Shown: positions 9,871 to 21,938, counted from the stretch's first letter. The stretch is DNA of 64,000 nt from Ichthyophis bannanicus (GCA_033557465.1 CM066039.1:398927440-398991439); one strand, 5' to 3'. Program-made: numbers and translations. The notes: generated from the sequence alone by a model not told the origin.

Positions 9871-10696
9871 CTAAGATGCCGGAAGCCCTAGCATGTTGGA
9901 GATTAAAACATGCTACACCTCATATGCCCAGGCATCCCGAGGATGGAGGGTAGGAGTTGAAGAAGAGAGGAGCTGTAGGAGACAGCTGATGTAAGATAGG
10001 ACTACAGACAAGGAGCCCCTGTATATATGATAAGCATCATGAAATATATTGAAATGAACATTCACAATATGGACCTCACCTACTGGATTGCAGGAAGTAG
10101 AGAGGCTGATGGAATCTACTGGGGATCCAGTAGAGGAATCTTCAAGGTGACCTCACTGAAGTTGAAGGTCAAAATCTGGAACTGACAGGTGACCCCAGGA
10201 TTCAACTGGGATAGTACAAAAACAGTAGGTCTTTAGTGGGAAGCTTTATGAAAAAGCTGAAAACTCTTTTGGCTACAAAGTTAATTATAGTTAGGAGCAA
10301 AAGAGGAAGACTGACCAATTTGGACAAAACTGGCTTAGTCCTTGAGGGAAGAAGGGGTATGGAGAAAAACCCCGTAATCCCAAGGAAGGACAGATGTCTG
10401 AGGAGTTGAAAACCTCAGAGCTACTGAAGATCCCCCATGTCTGTCCTAACTGACGAGAGGTAGGAAGATAAAAGAATAGGGAGCTACAGGGATACATGAA
10501 CCTAGGGTCATGGTAAGAGCTGTCAGTACCACAGCAGTGGTTGTGTGCATAATAGCCTAAACATACTGTGAATAGTATGAACATGTGGAAGCCCACTGTC
10601 TGGAACAGATAGGAAGGAAAACACCTTTATGAGCACAGACAGTTAGAGAGATAAGTATGTGAATACATATCTATCCAAAGGAAGTATCTCGACAGA

Positions 10697-10718
10697 TATA
10701 TATATATATATATATATA
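10697..10718. repeat. (TA)n microsatellite inside element D
   Basis: A pure alternating AT run lies in a longer ATA-rich stretch (10660-10870). The homologous region of element C (30890-31050) is also ATA-rich but has no pure run. Confidence 0.8.
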
Positions 10719-10941
10719 TGTTTATGGCGAGATCCAGGGGGCATAACATATGCACACATGGCTGACAGACATATGTATCTAAAGAATGTATATAGACATA
10801 TGTACAAATATGAATATATAGGTCTAAAGATATATCTCTGTCTACTTAATTGCAGACATTTGTCTACATGAATCTTCACATGGGAGATGTGAAGTGGAAT
10901 GATTCATCTCATAACAAGAAGGTGGAACCTACTTGAGAAGA

Positions 10942-11220
10942 GGGAGGAGTGGCCTAGTGGTTAGGACAAGGTACTTCAGGCCGGAGGGCCAGGGGTTCAA
11001 GTCCCACCTGGGGACAGCAATCTCAGGCCGGAGGGACTGGGATTTCTAGTCCTATAGGCACTCCTTGTGGTCTTGGGCAAGCCACTTAACCCTCCATTGC
11101 CTATGTTCCCTGTAAATATCAGCGTGTGTGTGTCATATCCCCTCGTGTTAAATGTATCTCCCAATTGACCGCTTTGACCCGGTGAAAAGCAGGATATAAA
11201 TACAGCTAAATAAATAAATA
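10942..11220 (+). mobile_element. tRNA-headed SINE with a CORE-like middle
   Basis: The head GTGGCCTAGTGGTTAG and GGTTCAAGTCC are Pol III A- and B-box-like. The middle CTTGGGCAAGCCACTTAACC is the MIR/CORE-type block. The tail GCAGGATATAAATACAGC ends in AAATAAATAAATA. Element C lacks it at the equivalent place (near 31139), which gives an empty site. The same SINE family lies reversed at 44911-45324. Confidence 0.8.
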
Positions 11221-12658
11221 TAGAGAATCTATTCCCTCTGGTTAAGATGGAGCAGAAATGCTATCCAGTGAAATAACCAGGATGGTTGCGAGAAAACAGA
11301 GGATAATATTAGTCTGTAAAACAGCAAGTCCTGAGTCCGGTAGAACTCTAACATGGTGAATGGACAGAATACGCATAGGAAGAGACACCAGGTAGCCCCA
11401 CTTGAGGGACAAGGGGTGGGGTATCATGCGTTATTTAGTTAAATATGTGCTGTCCATGAAGGATTAGGATACCATGAGGACAAGCTGCAAGGAAAAAGAG
11501 CATATTTCCTGTAGGAATTTGGTAACTCCTTAGACTGTCACGTAGGGAAGGCTTATGTCCTTTATTAAAAGGAAATAAAAGGGTGTAAAGAACCTTCACA
11601 GTCATGGGGGATGACTGAGGAAGCCTTTTTCAACCATATAGGATAGTTATTAGAGAAAAAAAACCCTCATGCTCTCTAGCAAGGGCCCATAGTGGAAAGC
11701 TTCTCTGTAGGATTGCAGAGAGCATTATGTAGGAGAGTTGGGAAATAAAACTGGCTGTTGGAGACAACCAGCTGCCATCTCAACTATGCTGCCAACTCCA
11801 AGGATTTGGAGATGGCAGAAAAGAAGTTATAAGGATTATCCAAGATAGATGAGCACTATCTTGGAAGCACTACTAAGGCTAGACAAAAAGTAGTGGAAGA
11901 CAAGACTGGAACTTGTAGAAAAGTACCAGTAGTCCAAACATTGGAACTCCTGCATGGGCAGCTGCTGAACAGAACAGCAGAGGGGATCTTTCTGTTCTTA
12001 ACAGAGAGAACAGACAGAACAAGAGGAAAAAATCCTGATCATGTCTGATGAGCTGCCCCAATGAAAAAAGGAGAGGTTACTCCAGAGAAAAAAAAAACTC
12101 TACACTGCAAAGGAAAGGGAACTGGAAAGGCTAAGGAAACCTTCCAGTGGAATAGTACCACTCTTACAGGGGAACCCTGGAAAAGAGGGTAAAGAAAAAA
12201 TAGGAGCTGAAGGGAGACTTGCCAAATGGCAAGTCTGTAGAAAGAAAAATTAATGGTGGTACAGAAAAACTATCATGAGATAGTTGGCAAACCTCTCTTC
12301 AAGGAAGGAAGAGGAGGAAAACCCTGTGACCCATAGACATGAATATCCTGACAACTCAGCATACCTAAGAGCAAGTGGATGTCCTGGAAACAGGAATCCA
12401 TGTGTAGAGGTTGAATGAAAAAACAGTGAAAAAACTTCTACTGAGAAGAAGTGAACTGTAGGTTATAAAGAGATTAATTAGAACCCTATTGAGGGTTAAT
12501 TTTCCTGGCTTGAGTTTGGATTCTTCAGACCAGGGCGAGGTTTCCCCTGTTGGGAACATCTGCATGATGGGCAGGAGAAGAATAAAACCTTCTTCTTTTA
12601 GGAAAAGGAGGTTTGGTAGGGCATTTCTTACCTGCTGGGGAAGGAGAAGGTTTAGGAT

Positions 12659-13574
12659 CTTGCAAGGTCTACCAAAAAAAACCTTAAACATCTTACAATT
12701 GGCACAAAATGTATCAGCCAGGATCATCTTGAATAAGAAGCTGATGGATCACATTACACCAGTACTGATTGAGCTTCACTAGCTCCCCATCTCTGCACGA
12801 GCAGTATACAAAATACTGGTAACAACATTCAAAATCTTTCACAAAATATCCCCCTCATTCCTTGATAACCTCATCACCACACAGCCCCCCAACAGATGCC
12901 GGAGGACTACTAACCTGAACACACTCTGCGTTCCCAGCAGTATAAGAGATGTCAAAGAGGGAACGAGCAACCGGGCATACACATACGCTGCACCCATGCT
13001 TTGGAACAAACTACCTCATGAGATACGCCTGATCAACAATCTACAGGATTTCAGAAAAAAAGCTTAAAACCCACCTATTCCAATCACATTACGGCATCAC
13101 CTAGGCAGATTCAACCTTCATCCTTACCCAAGTTGCCTACCTCCCCGAAGCACAAGAGACATAAAAATGGATCCAATGTCAATGATAAGATTGCATATCT
13201 GGCGATGTATTATACAACTGTAATTTATGTTCTTGATAAACCTGTAATTTATCTGGTTGCTCAAATTGAGTGATCAAGCTGTAACTTATCTGGTCAATCA
13301 AATGTATATTTTATAATTTCATGGTTGCTCAAACCTGGGTGATCAAACTGTAATTTTATCTGCTCACTCTAATGTATATTTGATCAAACTGTAATTTGTA
13401 ATTCCATGTGTATATTAGTAATTCCATGTGTTTGTGGTGCACCCCTTCCTCAAATCAGACTGTATTTATCAAGTGATTCTATACATACTCCCTTGTTTAT
13501 TCCACCATTGGTCCACTGCTGATCGCTGGAAGTGGCAGCATACAAATGTATACCAAATAAATAAATAAATAAAA
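12659..13574 (+). mobile_element. 5'-truncated L2 LINE inside element D
   Basis: TAGGAT direct repeats flank it (12653-12658, 13575-13580). It encodes the L2 C-terminal block around HITPVLIELH (about 12750-12780) with stops, then GATCGCTGGAAGTGGCAGCA and a (TAAA)n tail. Only the 3' end of the LINE was copied, as is usual for target-primed insertion. Confidence 0.8.
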
Positions 13575-13967
13575 TAGGATGGCCCTCAGAAACAGGGAGG
13601 TCAGTGGAGCAATGAGCAACCTGACGTAAAGACTCCTTATTGAAGAGATTTTCTCCAGTACAAGGAGTATTACCCAGTCTTTGTTGTGCCCATCTGTTTA
13701 AGTCTGAAGCTTGGAGCCAGGCTCTATGTCATCGTCCTATGGCTATAGCAGAGGTTCTGCTAACAGACTCAAAGGAGTCTAGGGAAGCACGAGAAAGAAA
13801 CCTAGAGATATTCTGGCTATGACTAAGAAGCAAGGAATAGTCTGCAGCCTTGGGCTCTGAAAGAAAAGGAGTCAAAAGAGATAAATTTCTCTGTGACCTC
13901 CTGAAGGGATAGACTCATATAAAAAATATGAGAGAATCCTTGTTGCCAGCATAGATGTTTGGAAGGT

Positions 13968-15510
13968 TGTGATAAGGAAGCTTATCATAGCTCAGGAAGG
14001 AGCTATAGAAAAGGTGAAGTGACTCTGAATAAGCAACCTGTCAGTTCTGGTAGAAATAACAGAATTTTTCCATAAAAGACTACCAGTCCCAGAATGCACC
14101 AGGTTTCCAGCAGCCATTAGAGGAGCTGAAGTGGGGAAACGTGTGTTCAATCAGGAGGGCTATGAGGTAATCCCCAAGCACTCATCTCAAAGGGCAGGGC
14201 CTGATTCAGCACAGCTGTGCTGTGCTAGGGTGGAGCACTCATCTAAGCAGAATAAAGGTAGAGTTTATTCTACAGAGAATCATCTTCATGATCTTGGACA
14301 GCTTCATCATCTGGAGGATCATCAGAAGCAGAAGCCAGAGCGGACAGACAGAGAGGGCAAGAAACCCTTTGGAAGAAAGAAGAGAAAAGCATTTGGGAGG
14401 TCTAAAGGAGTCCAGAGCAGTACGTATACTGGGAGACATTCAAAAGGCCAGCATACACCATTGGACTGGGGAAAACCAGAGGAGTGGTGCTGCAGAGCTA
14501 GGAATCTCCAGACGGTACCTGTGAGGGAGACGGCTGCACTAGGAAGGGACCCTAGGACCCATGCCAGAAGGTATGTGAAGAGAGATCCAGTGTCCAGGGA
14601 TCTGGATTGGAAGGCTGGACATAAGAACTGGACTACATACTGGCCAGGCTATTTAGAGAGGAACTCTAACAGCAATGGAAGCTCAGGTATGAACACTGAT
14701 CTATGCCCTAGCTATACCCTTGAAAGACAGCAGGGAAACAAGTATTCTCCTGAAAGTGCTCCATTGAGAAATTCCTCTGTGCCAATCCATGATTTTGAAC
14801 CCATGATTGTTGAAGAAGGGGGAGAGATGGTAGATACAGGCTGTGAATACATGGATTGCTCTGTCTAAACTCCTTTGGTAATTTTACTGTTACAAAGTAC
14901 AGCAACCATCACAAAGAAATACAAACTTGTTCTTTAATCTACTCAGAAAAGCTCCTGAGTAGGATTTGAGCCACGCAGTAGAAAGCAAGCCAGCTAAGGG
15001 GTTTCAGCTGGGTAACTGCTAGCAATTGAGCCTTACCTAATTGCTTGTGAGCTCTGAGGAAAATCACTTCTGAGTCTATGTGTGAAGATATAAGAAGTTA
15101 ACCTGAAAAGAACAGTTTTTCCCTACTTTGTGGGTTTTGTTTGTTGATTAAAGCACTGCTAAGAAAATATTAGCTAGAGCCTACAGAAAAGACCAGTTTG
15201 TTACCAACCAGGTCTTTATTCTTTTGATTTGATTGCCTGACAAGTTCAGCTGTTGTTTTCCTGATTTTGTTTTTCTACATTTAACACTGAAAGCAAGTAT
15301 CCTGTTTTATGTGCTACCAAGCATATCTGTGTTGGGAGAAATAACCCCATAAATAAATATCTTATTGGCTTTACACTCAAGCACAACTAATTATTGTGAG
15401 CGGCTGTGTCTGGTGTGAATGGACTGCATTTCCCACAATCCCTTGCAAATCATATTGATATATGCCTTTGCCAAGACTGTGAACATTCTCACCCAGGCAC
15501 CCGTCTGACA
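13968..15510 (+). mobile_element. Solo LTR, copy 3, inside DIRS element D
   Basis: 1543 bp, TG...CA ends, flanked by AGGT (13964-13967, 15511-15514). The interrupted gag sequence matches element C at 32960-32970, giving an empty-site confirmation. The 3' part has CCCCATAAATAAATATC, a poly(A) signal region, followed by a GGACTGCATTTCCCACAATC block also found in copy 2. Confidence 0.85.
14131..14868 (+). pseudogene. LTR-borne open frame of unknown function, copy 3
   Basis: About 245 residues are open, the longest and cleanest of the three copies, but the frame opens on GTG with no clear AUG. It has a basic middle, a Trp-rich repeat-like stretch (LDWKAGHKNWTTYWPGYLE), and an acidic tail IVEEGGEMVDTGCEYMDCSV. 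The ending MDCS is shared by all three copies. There is no known domain. It could be a coding exon inside the LTR or leftover frame. Confidence 0.4.
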
Positions 15511-16927
15511 AGGTTTGAAGTCCAAAGGCATCCAGTGTTCTAGATGCACGACCTGGCGGGAAAGAAGAATGCTTCTTCTTGCTTTTTACCTTCCTCATTG
15601 CTGATTCCACTACAATGGAATGATGGGGAAGTTGAGTCTTTTGAAACCCTGGAGAGGGGGGCACCTGATACAGAAGAGAAGTTGCTGTAGAAGGTGAGGA
15701 AGCCCTTAAAGGTGTTTCCCATATTTTCAGAAGAAGATCCTGTAAAGAATGATGTAAAGGAAGCATTATATTTTCCTTTTCCCCAGAAGAGCCTTGTGTA
15801 GGATCATAGCCAGGGATAAGAATAGCAAGGAATGTTGCCATATCAAGGAGAAATTTCTGAAAAGAAGGATCTCCAATGGAAACAATCCCTGGACAGGCTA
15901 AACTTGAATAACTAGCCTGGGCACCGGAGGATGTACTTGTCTGGTGCAGAACAGGATCTCTAATGGATGGATACTGGGACTGGCGGTTATGACCTGAGAC
16001 AGGTCAGTACTGCATCGTCCATGCCAGGTATCGACTCCAAACTAGGTATAAAAAGGTGAAAAAAGCATGGATGGAGCTGGTCCCGATGTTACTGTAGGTA
16101 CCAGCATCGACACCGATACCAATAGCTGAGCCGGAATCGAAGGCGATACCGACATCGAAACAGTCATCGGAGGCTGCTCAAGTGGTGCCGAGGTAACCAG
16201 AAACTCTTTGCGACTATCCTCGGTACCGCGCATCCGGAATCGGTAAGTGTCGGTTCCGAAACGCGTCGGTACCCAGTCTTCCAGACTAGATATCGATTCT
16301 AGACTCGGCATCGAAGGAAGCGAGTCTATCGATGCATGTCTAGAGGGTACCAACGTTAGTGGTCGTATCGGCGGTGCTGCCGATACTGGAAAGTCAATCC
16401 GGGACGTATCGATCGGTCCCGAAGGTACCGAGTACGCCAGATGACGATCCCTGGTGAGGAGTGGATCGCTCAACACCAGTGCCGATGCTGGGGTATCGGT
16501 ACCGCTCGAAGTGGATGCCACCACCGAGCATGGCTCAGGTATGTTCTGTGAGGGGTGAGCCCCAGGAACAACCTGAAACCCCTGAAAGGCTTTGGAGACC
16601 GAAGACTCCCGCCATGGTTTTGAGGGCAAGGCCGGAGCCATCATCATGCTTGGCATGAGACCTACCACTCAAGGATTGGCTAGTCTTAACAGACTGTTTG
16701 TGGGTTACCTGATCCTGTAGAGAAGAAATGGTCGGTGCCCTGACACTGGAAGGGAAAACGGTATCGAGGGAAACTCGAAATGGAGAATTTCTTCTCATAA
16801 AATTGTAGCCTAACGGCTCTGGAGGAAAGGGGTCAGGACCCAAACAGGTTAGACACCAGTTATTGGAGTCTAAAAAGAAAACTGTATTTCCACAGTTAAG
16901 GCACTTATTAGGAGAAGGCGGCTCCAT
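15511..16927 (-). pseudogene. Gag-like gene of DIRS element D, broken
   Basis: The N-terminal part (16927 downward) encodes a zinc-knuckle-like KCLNCGNTVFFLDSNNWC, then LTCLGPDPFPP. A Ser/Val/Pro-rich middle (16668-16042) follows, then a block with LPHHSIVVESAMRKVKSKKK (15.6 kb). The same order occurs in C and E. The frames shift several times. Gag of DIRS packages the RNA; here it is degenerate. LTR copy 3 interrupts it downstream, and more gag lies at 13580-13967. Confidence 0.65.
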
Positions 16928-18323
16928 AATGGAGAGGCCTTACAGGCCCAAAATTTAAGACAGAAACTGAGGGAAAAAAACTCCCTGAGTTTAGGAAAAA
17001 GAAAGAAAAAAACCACCGGTGGAGTCGGGGGAACAGCCGCGACCACAAGAAAACAAAAAGTTAAAGATTTAAAGAAAACATTTTCTGCGGTGACAGGAAG
17101 ATGTCCTGCCGGCTCCGCGGAAAAACAAAAACTGAGGACAGTTGGAAAGGCAGAAAGGCGGGAAGGCAGCACGCAGGCGCTGAGGGATGCTCCCAAAAGC
17201 TTTCTGATTGGACGCTGGGGAGCGTTCCCGCGCAGGCTCCGTCGGTACCGACGTACCCATATGTGAAGACTCATTCCTGCTTGTTCCTGGAGATACAGTT
17301 TCTCTCCATGTAGAGGTCAGTTCCTAATGCCCTCTGAGTCAGACGGAGAAACAGAATCTATGCAATTTCAAGAGCAAGGTTCAATATCTGACACAGAGGA
17401 TAATTATATGGACTGTTCTTTGAGTAAGTTGTTATTTTAGGAAGATCCTAAATATCAGAGCAAACATCAAAAGGAAATATTCTAAATATTAGCTTCCCAT
17501 AAAGTTTTGTTGAAAAGAAAAAAAGCTTTTGGGAAAGTTTTGTACGTGTGCTGAAATCAAGCTACTGATTGCAGTTAATTGTCACCTGTTGGTGGAGGAG
17601 AGCCCAGCACAAGCCGTGCACACGTAGGATTAAAAAGTTCTTTTCTGTATGGAGAAAGTGAGCATTGCTTTTGTATAAAGAAGTTTCCCTCTTTGATTTG
17701 TTTTTCCTCAGCACTGCTAAAGAGTTTATTAGCAGTGGCTGAAAGAAGCCTTTCTGTTCTATAAAGGACTTTGATTCTTATTTGCATAAGATATTTCAGT
17801 TGCCTTATTTTGTGTTGAATAAAACCCTGGAGAAGTTATCTGGAAGGTGTCACCAAGCATATCTGTGTGTGGGATAATCACCCCATAAATAAACTCTAAT
17901 TTTGTCTACACTCGACCAACTACAAGAGTTTTCATTATTCTAAAAAGGCAAGCTTTGTGTGAATGGACTTCAATAACCACAATCCTTTGCAAGACAGTTA
18001 ATTTGCATACTTGCCAAGATGGTGGTACCTTCATAACAAGCACCCCCTTTTACACTACCTAATTGATCTAGTTCAAATAGACAGTTTTGTTGGGTAACTG
18101 GTGTCTGAAAACATTCAGAACCACTCTTAGATTAAGAACATGTATATGATGGCACCTGATCCCAATTAGGAAGGATCTATATTTTGGATAATTTGATGAA
18201 GAGGGATTTGAAAATATACATCTCTGGCCAGACTTGACTGAACTAGCCACCAGAGAAGAGTCTGTGAGTTATAGGGTTATTTGAAAATTCTCTTGAAGTT
18301 CTTGACTACCCTGTAGTCAGTAA

Positions 18324-18738
18324 GGGCCCGATATTTGAAAGACATTTAACATGGTTTACAGCAAACCATGTAATGCCTCTAACCGCTGAATATCCCCAAT
18401 CTTCTCCCCTACACGCCCCAATGCTAACCACTTAGCATCGGGGAGTGTCATGGGCAATCCAGGGAGGAGCAGAGGCACAGTCAGTCAATCACAGGGCAGC
18501 AGTGATATTGCATGCTGCCTAGTTAGCTTTTGCTTCGCCTATCTTTTAGCTGCAGGTTGCTAACCGGGCAGCATGCAATATCACCGCTGCCCGGTCAGCT
18601 TCGGAGACTGGATGGCAAACCCAGATATTCAATGCCGGAGCCGCATATGACCCTGGCATTGATATCCAGGGTTAAAGGTTGGCACAGACAGCTATGCGTC
18701 GTAGCGGCACATAGCCAGCCTAGATGAATATTGGACCC
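18324..18738. mobile_element. PIF/Harbinger-type MITE
   Basis: 415 bp, flanked by TAA (18321-18323, 18739-18741). The ends GGGCCCGATATTTGA and the inverse of TGAATATTGGACCC form imperfect inverted repeats. A GGG start with a 3-bp TWA duplication is the Harbinger pattern. An internal hairpin pairs GGCAGCATGCAATATCACCG (about 18568-18587) with its inverse near 18506-18525. No coding sequence. Confidence 0.75.
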
Positions 18739-18765
18739 TAAGATCTTAAAGTCCTTAAGCACTTA

Positions 18766-18945
18766 AGGAATGGTAGCCTAATGATTAGCACATTGGGCTA
18801 AGAACCAGCAAAGTCAGGTTTAATTCCCACTTGAGATCTTGGAAAAGTTTCTTAACCCTCCATTGCCTCAGGTGCAAACTTAAATTGTAAGCCCTCTGGG
18901 GGCAAGAAAATACCTACTGTACCTGAATGTAACTCACCTTAAGCA
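18766..18945 (+). mobile_element. tRNA-headed SINE, diverged
   Basis: TGGTAGCCTAATGATTAGCA and GGTTTAATTCCCA are degenerate A and B boxes. TTCTTAACCCTCCATTGCC follows, as in the SINE at 10942. It is older than that copy. The tail is unclear. Confidence 0.55.
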
Positions 18946-19039
18946 AATTCCTTCCTTCCCTCTTGGGCCTATCTTATGTAAAGATGTGCCAAGGGAATGA
19001 CATGTACTGGTAAAACCACAAGACCAAACAATCTTAGCA

Positions 19040-20180
19040 AGTCCTACCCTAATAAGAACATATGCCATACTGGGTCAGACCAAGGTCCATCAAGCTCAGT
19101 ATCCTGTTTCCAACAGTGGCCAATCTAGATCATAAATACCTAGCAGCTTCACCAAAAGACACAGGCTCCACAATGCTTGTATTAGGTCAAACAGTGATAT
19201 CCCAGGTCCCTTTTAATAATGGTTTATAGACCTTTCCTCCAGGAACTTGCCCAAACCTTTTTTTAAACTCAGCTACACTAACAGCTTTTACTACATCCTC
19301 CAGTAACAAATTCCAGAGTTTGATTACACGTTTAGTGAAAAATATTTTCTCTTATTAGTCTTAAATAGGTTACCCTGTAGCTTCATTGCATGTCCCCTAG
19401 TCTTTCTATATTCTGATGATGTAAACAATCTACATTTACCCATTCCACTCCATTTATTAATTTATAGACCTCTATCATATCTCCCCTCAGCCTTCTCTTT
19501 TCCAGGTTGAAGAGCCCTAACCTTTTTAGCCTCTCTTCATAGGAGTATCCTTCCATCCCTTTTACCATTTTGGTGGCTCTTCTCTGAACCTTTTCTAAAA
19601 TCGCTATATCCTTTTTAAGATACGGCGACCAGAATTGCACACAATATTCAAGGTGCGGTCTCACCATGGAACAATACAGAGGCATTATAATATCCTTTGT
19701 TTTATTTTCCATTCCTTTCCTTATGATACCTAGCATTCTATTTGCTCTCTTGGCTGCCGCTGCACACTGTGTAGAGTTTGTTAGCCAGGATGACACCTAA
19801 ATCTTTTTCCTGGGTGGTAGTTCCTAATGTGGAACCTTGCATTGTGTAACCATAGTTTGGGTTGTTCTTTCCTAGGTGCATAACTTTGCACTTTCCCACA
19901 TTAAATTTCATCTGCCATTTGAATGCCCAGTCTTCCAATTTATCAAAATCTAATTGCAATTTTCCACAATCCTCATGGGTTTTAACAACTTTAAATAATT
20001 TTGTGTCATCTGCAAATTTTATAATGTTTGCCAACTCATTTTTATTCCTTCTACTGGGCACATCATCCTTTCTGGTGGAAGGAATACTTTTTCCGGAGTC
20101 ATCTCTAGCACAGATTCTATCAAATTTTAGTGTGATGACCATCTCAAGTAATTCCAACACACAGAAGGCTTTGATCATTG
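19040..20180 (-). pseudogene. CR1 LINE, 3' half
   Basis: The minus strand encodes, in two frames (20178-19738, 19796-19383), the C-terminal CR1 reverse transcriptase: FADDTKLFKVV (the F-A-D-D catalytic block), NYGYTMQGSTLGTT, LEYCVQFWSPYLKKDI, YEERLKRLGLFNLEKRRLRG. The 3' end near 19065 carries the antisense of the CATACTGGGTCAGACCAAGG block, typical of CR1 tails. A frameshift near 19790 and missing 5' parts make it dead. I see nothing identifiable at 20181-20640. Confidence 0.8.
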
Positions 20181-20989
20181 ATTTTTATGCACCTTCCTGA
20201 GATATGCTCTTGACTCGCTAATCATGCATCCCAAGTACATTAATGTATGCTGCAACCACAAAGTCAAAAGCAAATGTTCAGTATTACAGATGGTGCTTCT
20301 CTATTATGAATTTCAGATACATAGGGATATAACCAAGTTCAGTGTAAGCATCATAGTCAGTCTTCATTAAAGTGATTAAGGGATTAAAGTGCCCAAGGAA
20401 ATCACCTTGAATTTTTCTCTCATTAGAAACTTAGTCCAGGCCCTTCCTGTCTTTTTTCTTTAATCAGGAAATACTTAAGTAAAATCCCATCATCTTTCCG
20501 ATTCAACAATTTTGGCCTTTCAGAGAGGAGAATTTCATAAGTGACATATCCTGATTCTGAGGTAAACCAACCTTTCAGAGGTCGAGTTTACAGGATGCCC
20601 AATAGGCAAAGTTTGTATCTAGTCCAGACAGTACAGAGAAAGCATAGTTACTCACCTGTAACAGGTGATCCCCAGGAACAGCAGGAATTTAGTCTTCACA
20701 TAGGGGTGACATTGGTACAGACAGAGCATGCGTGGGAACACTACCCAGTATCCAATAGGAAGGCTTTTGGGAACATCCTGCTGCACCGGTGCTGCTGCCT
20801 TCTCAACTCTCCCACTTCAGTTGAGTTTGTAGCTGAGAAGAAAAAGGAGAAAAGAAAACCTACAACTCTTAGGGGAGGAGGATAGGTGGTGAAGACTAAT
20901 TTCCTGCTGTTCCCAGAGCTCACCTGTTACAGGCTATCTCCAGGAACAAGCAGGAATATGGTCTTCACATATGGGACTCCCTACCTCCC

Positions 20990-21938
20990 AGATGCCAGAG
21001 GGAATAACTTCAGAACCGGTAGGTTTACCTCAGGGCAGAGCTGAAGAGGTCATGAATCCTTCATGGATGTCTGGTATCGTTAGGTTCCAAGACGGAGGGT
21101 AGGAGTTGCCTTTAAGTCTGAAAGGGTTGCTGGAGGACCACTTGACCAAACATGGCATCCCAGGGGAGCCCTTGTCCAGATAGTAGTGAGAAGCAAAAAT
21201 ATGTACTGAAGACCCAGTTGCTGCTTTGCAGGTTTCGTCAATGGCTACTGAATGTAGATTTGCCATTGAGGTAGCCATGGCCCAAACACTATGGGCAATG
21301 GCATGACCCACAAAGGATTTAATGTTTACAATTGAAAGTTCTCTGTAGAAGCTATTGTAATTGTGTAAAATTGATGTCCTTGTATAAGTTAATATTAAGT
21401 TATTGTCTGAAAGACCCCCAATGTATAAGTTAATATTAAGTCATGATTTGAAAAAACTCAATGTACCCCCCCTACCCTCCCTGTATATAACAACTTATAC
21501 ATAGCTCATCCTGTAAATAGCACACCAAGAAATCATCACCTCCACTCCATGTTAACACCCCCTACTGACACTGATTGATGTTTGTTTGAAGTGTAAACCA
21601 CTTTGATTTCAGGACAAAGCGGTACATAAAGCCTTTTAAATAAATAAAATAGTCCTGCTTTATCATAAGCAAATGAGATGTGATCTACTATCCACTTAGA
21701 AAGAGTATGTTTAGATAATGGCAACCCCAAGTGACTAGGATCAAAGGAGATGAACAAACGAGACCCCTTATGGTGCTCTGCAGTTCTTTGAAGATAGAAT
21801 GCTAAGGCACTTTTGCAGTCAAGGGTATGGAAGGTTGCATCTTCCTAGATGAACATGGTCTAGAAAAGACTGGAAGGTAGACTGACTGATTCAAATGAAA
21901 AGGAGACAACACCTTCGGCATGAAGTAGGGGTGAGTCC
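20990..21938 (-). pseudogene. Tyrosine recombinase of element B, C-terminal part
   Basis: Minus strand 21938-21649 encodes YFMPK, then SPFHLN and KWIVDHISFAYDKAGL. After the insert, 21325-21030 encodes FVGHAIAHSVWAMATS and ETCKAATGSSVHIFASHYYL. The H-x-x-R catalytic motif of the family reads H-S-V-W here, so the second catalytic Arg is lost (compare HRVR in element A). The ASHYYL block is the expected place of the nucleophile Tyr. Confidence 0.65.
21326..21648 (+). repeat. LINE-tail insertion in the recombinase of element B
   Basis: The recombinase frame resumes exactly on each side. The insert ends GGACAAAGCGGTACATAAAG, then TTTAAATAAATAAAAT, an L2-type 3' end. No coding sequence is visible. 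Confidence 0.6.

Larger units (their letters stand above)
9494..17295 (-). mobile_element. DIRS-type element D, gag-only form with three insertions
   Basis: The left end is GCACAGTTACTTACCTGTAA and the right end is CCTGGAGATA, with inverted repeats carrying GTCGGTACCGAC just inside both (about 9555 and 17245). An internal complementary region lies at 9785-9870. Gag-like sequence occupies 15.4-16.9 kb on the minus strand. I find no reverse transcriptase, RNase H or recombinase. Removing the SINE (10942-11220), L2 (12659-13574) and LTR copy 3 (13968-15510) leaves about 5.1 kb, close to C and E. The insertion site is inside LTR copy 2, with no target duplication seen, as expected for DIRS. Confidence 0.8.
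8750..18054 (+). mobile_element. Solo LTR, copy 2, split by DIRS element D
   Basis: It starts TGTGATAAGGAAGCTTATCA and ends CCCCCTTTTACA. The 4-bp direct repeat CTAC flanks it (8746-8749, 18055-18058). LTR sequence occupies 8750-9493 and 17296-18054; the middle is a DIRS insertion. The tail carries CCCCATAAATAAAC near 17880, a likely poly(A) signal region, as in copy 3. Without the insertion the LTR is about 1.5 kb. Confidence 0.75.

Noticed and set aside
10643..10879. Small Tyr/Ile-rich proteins on both strands
   Set aside because: Translations of an ATA/TA-rich microsatellite stretch.
10942..11010. A functional tRNA gene
   Set aside because: It has A- and B-box-like sequence but no tRNA cloverleaf, and is followed by CORE-like and LINE-like tail sequence. 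It is a SINE head.
8750..18054. A full LTR retrotransposon with copies 2 and 3 as its two LTRs
   Set aside because: Each LTR has its own different 4-bp duplication (CTAC and AGGT), and the sequence between is DIRS, not gag-pol of an LTR element.
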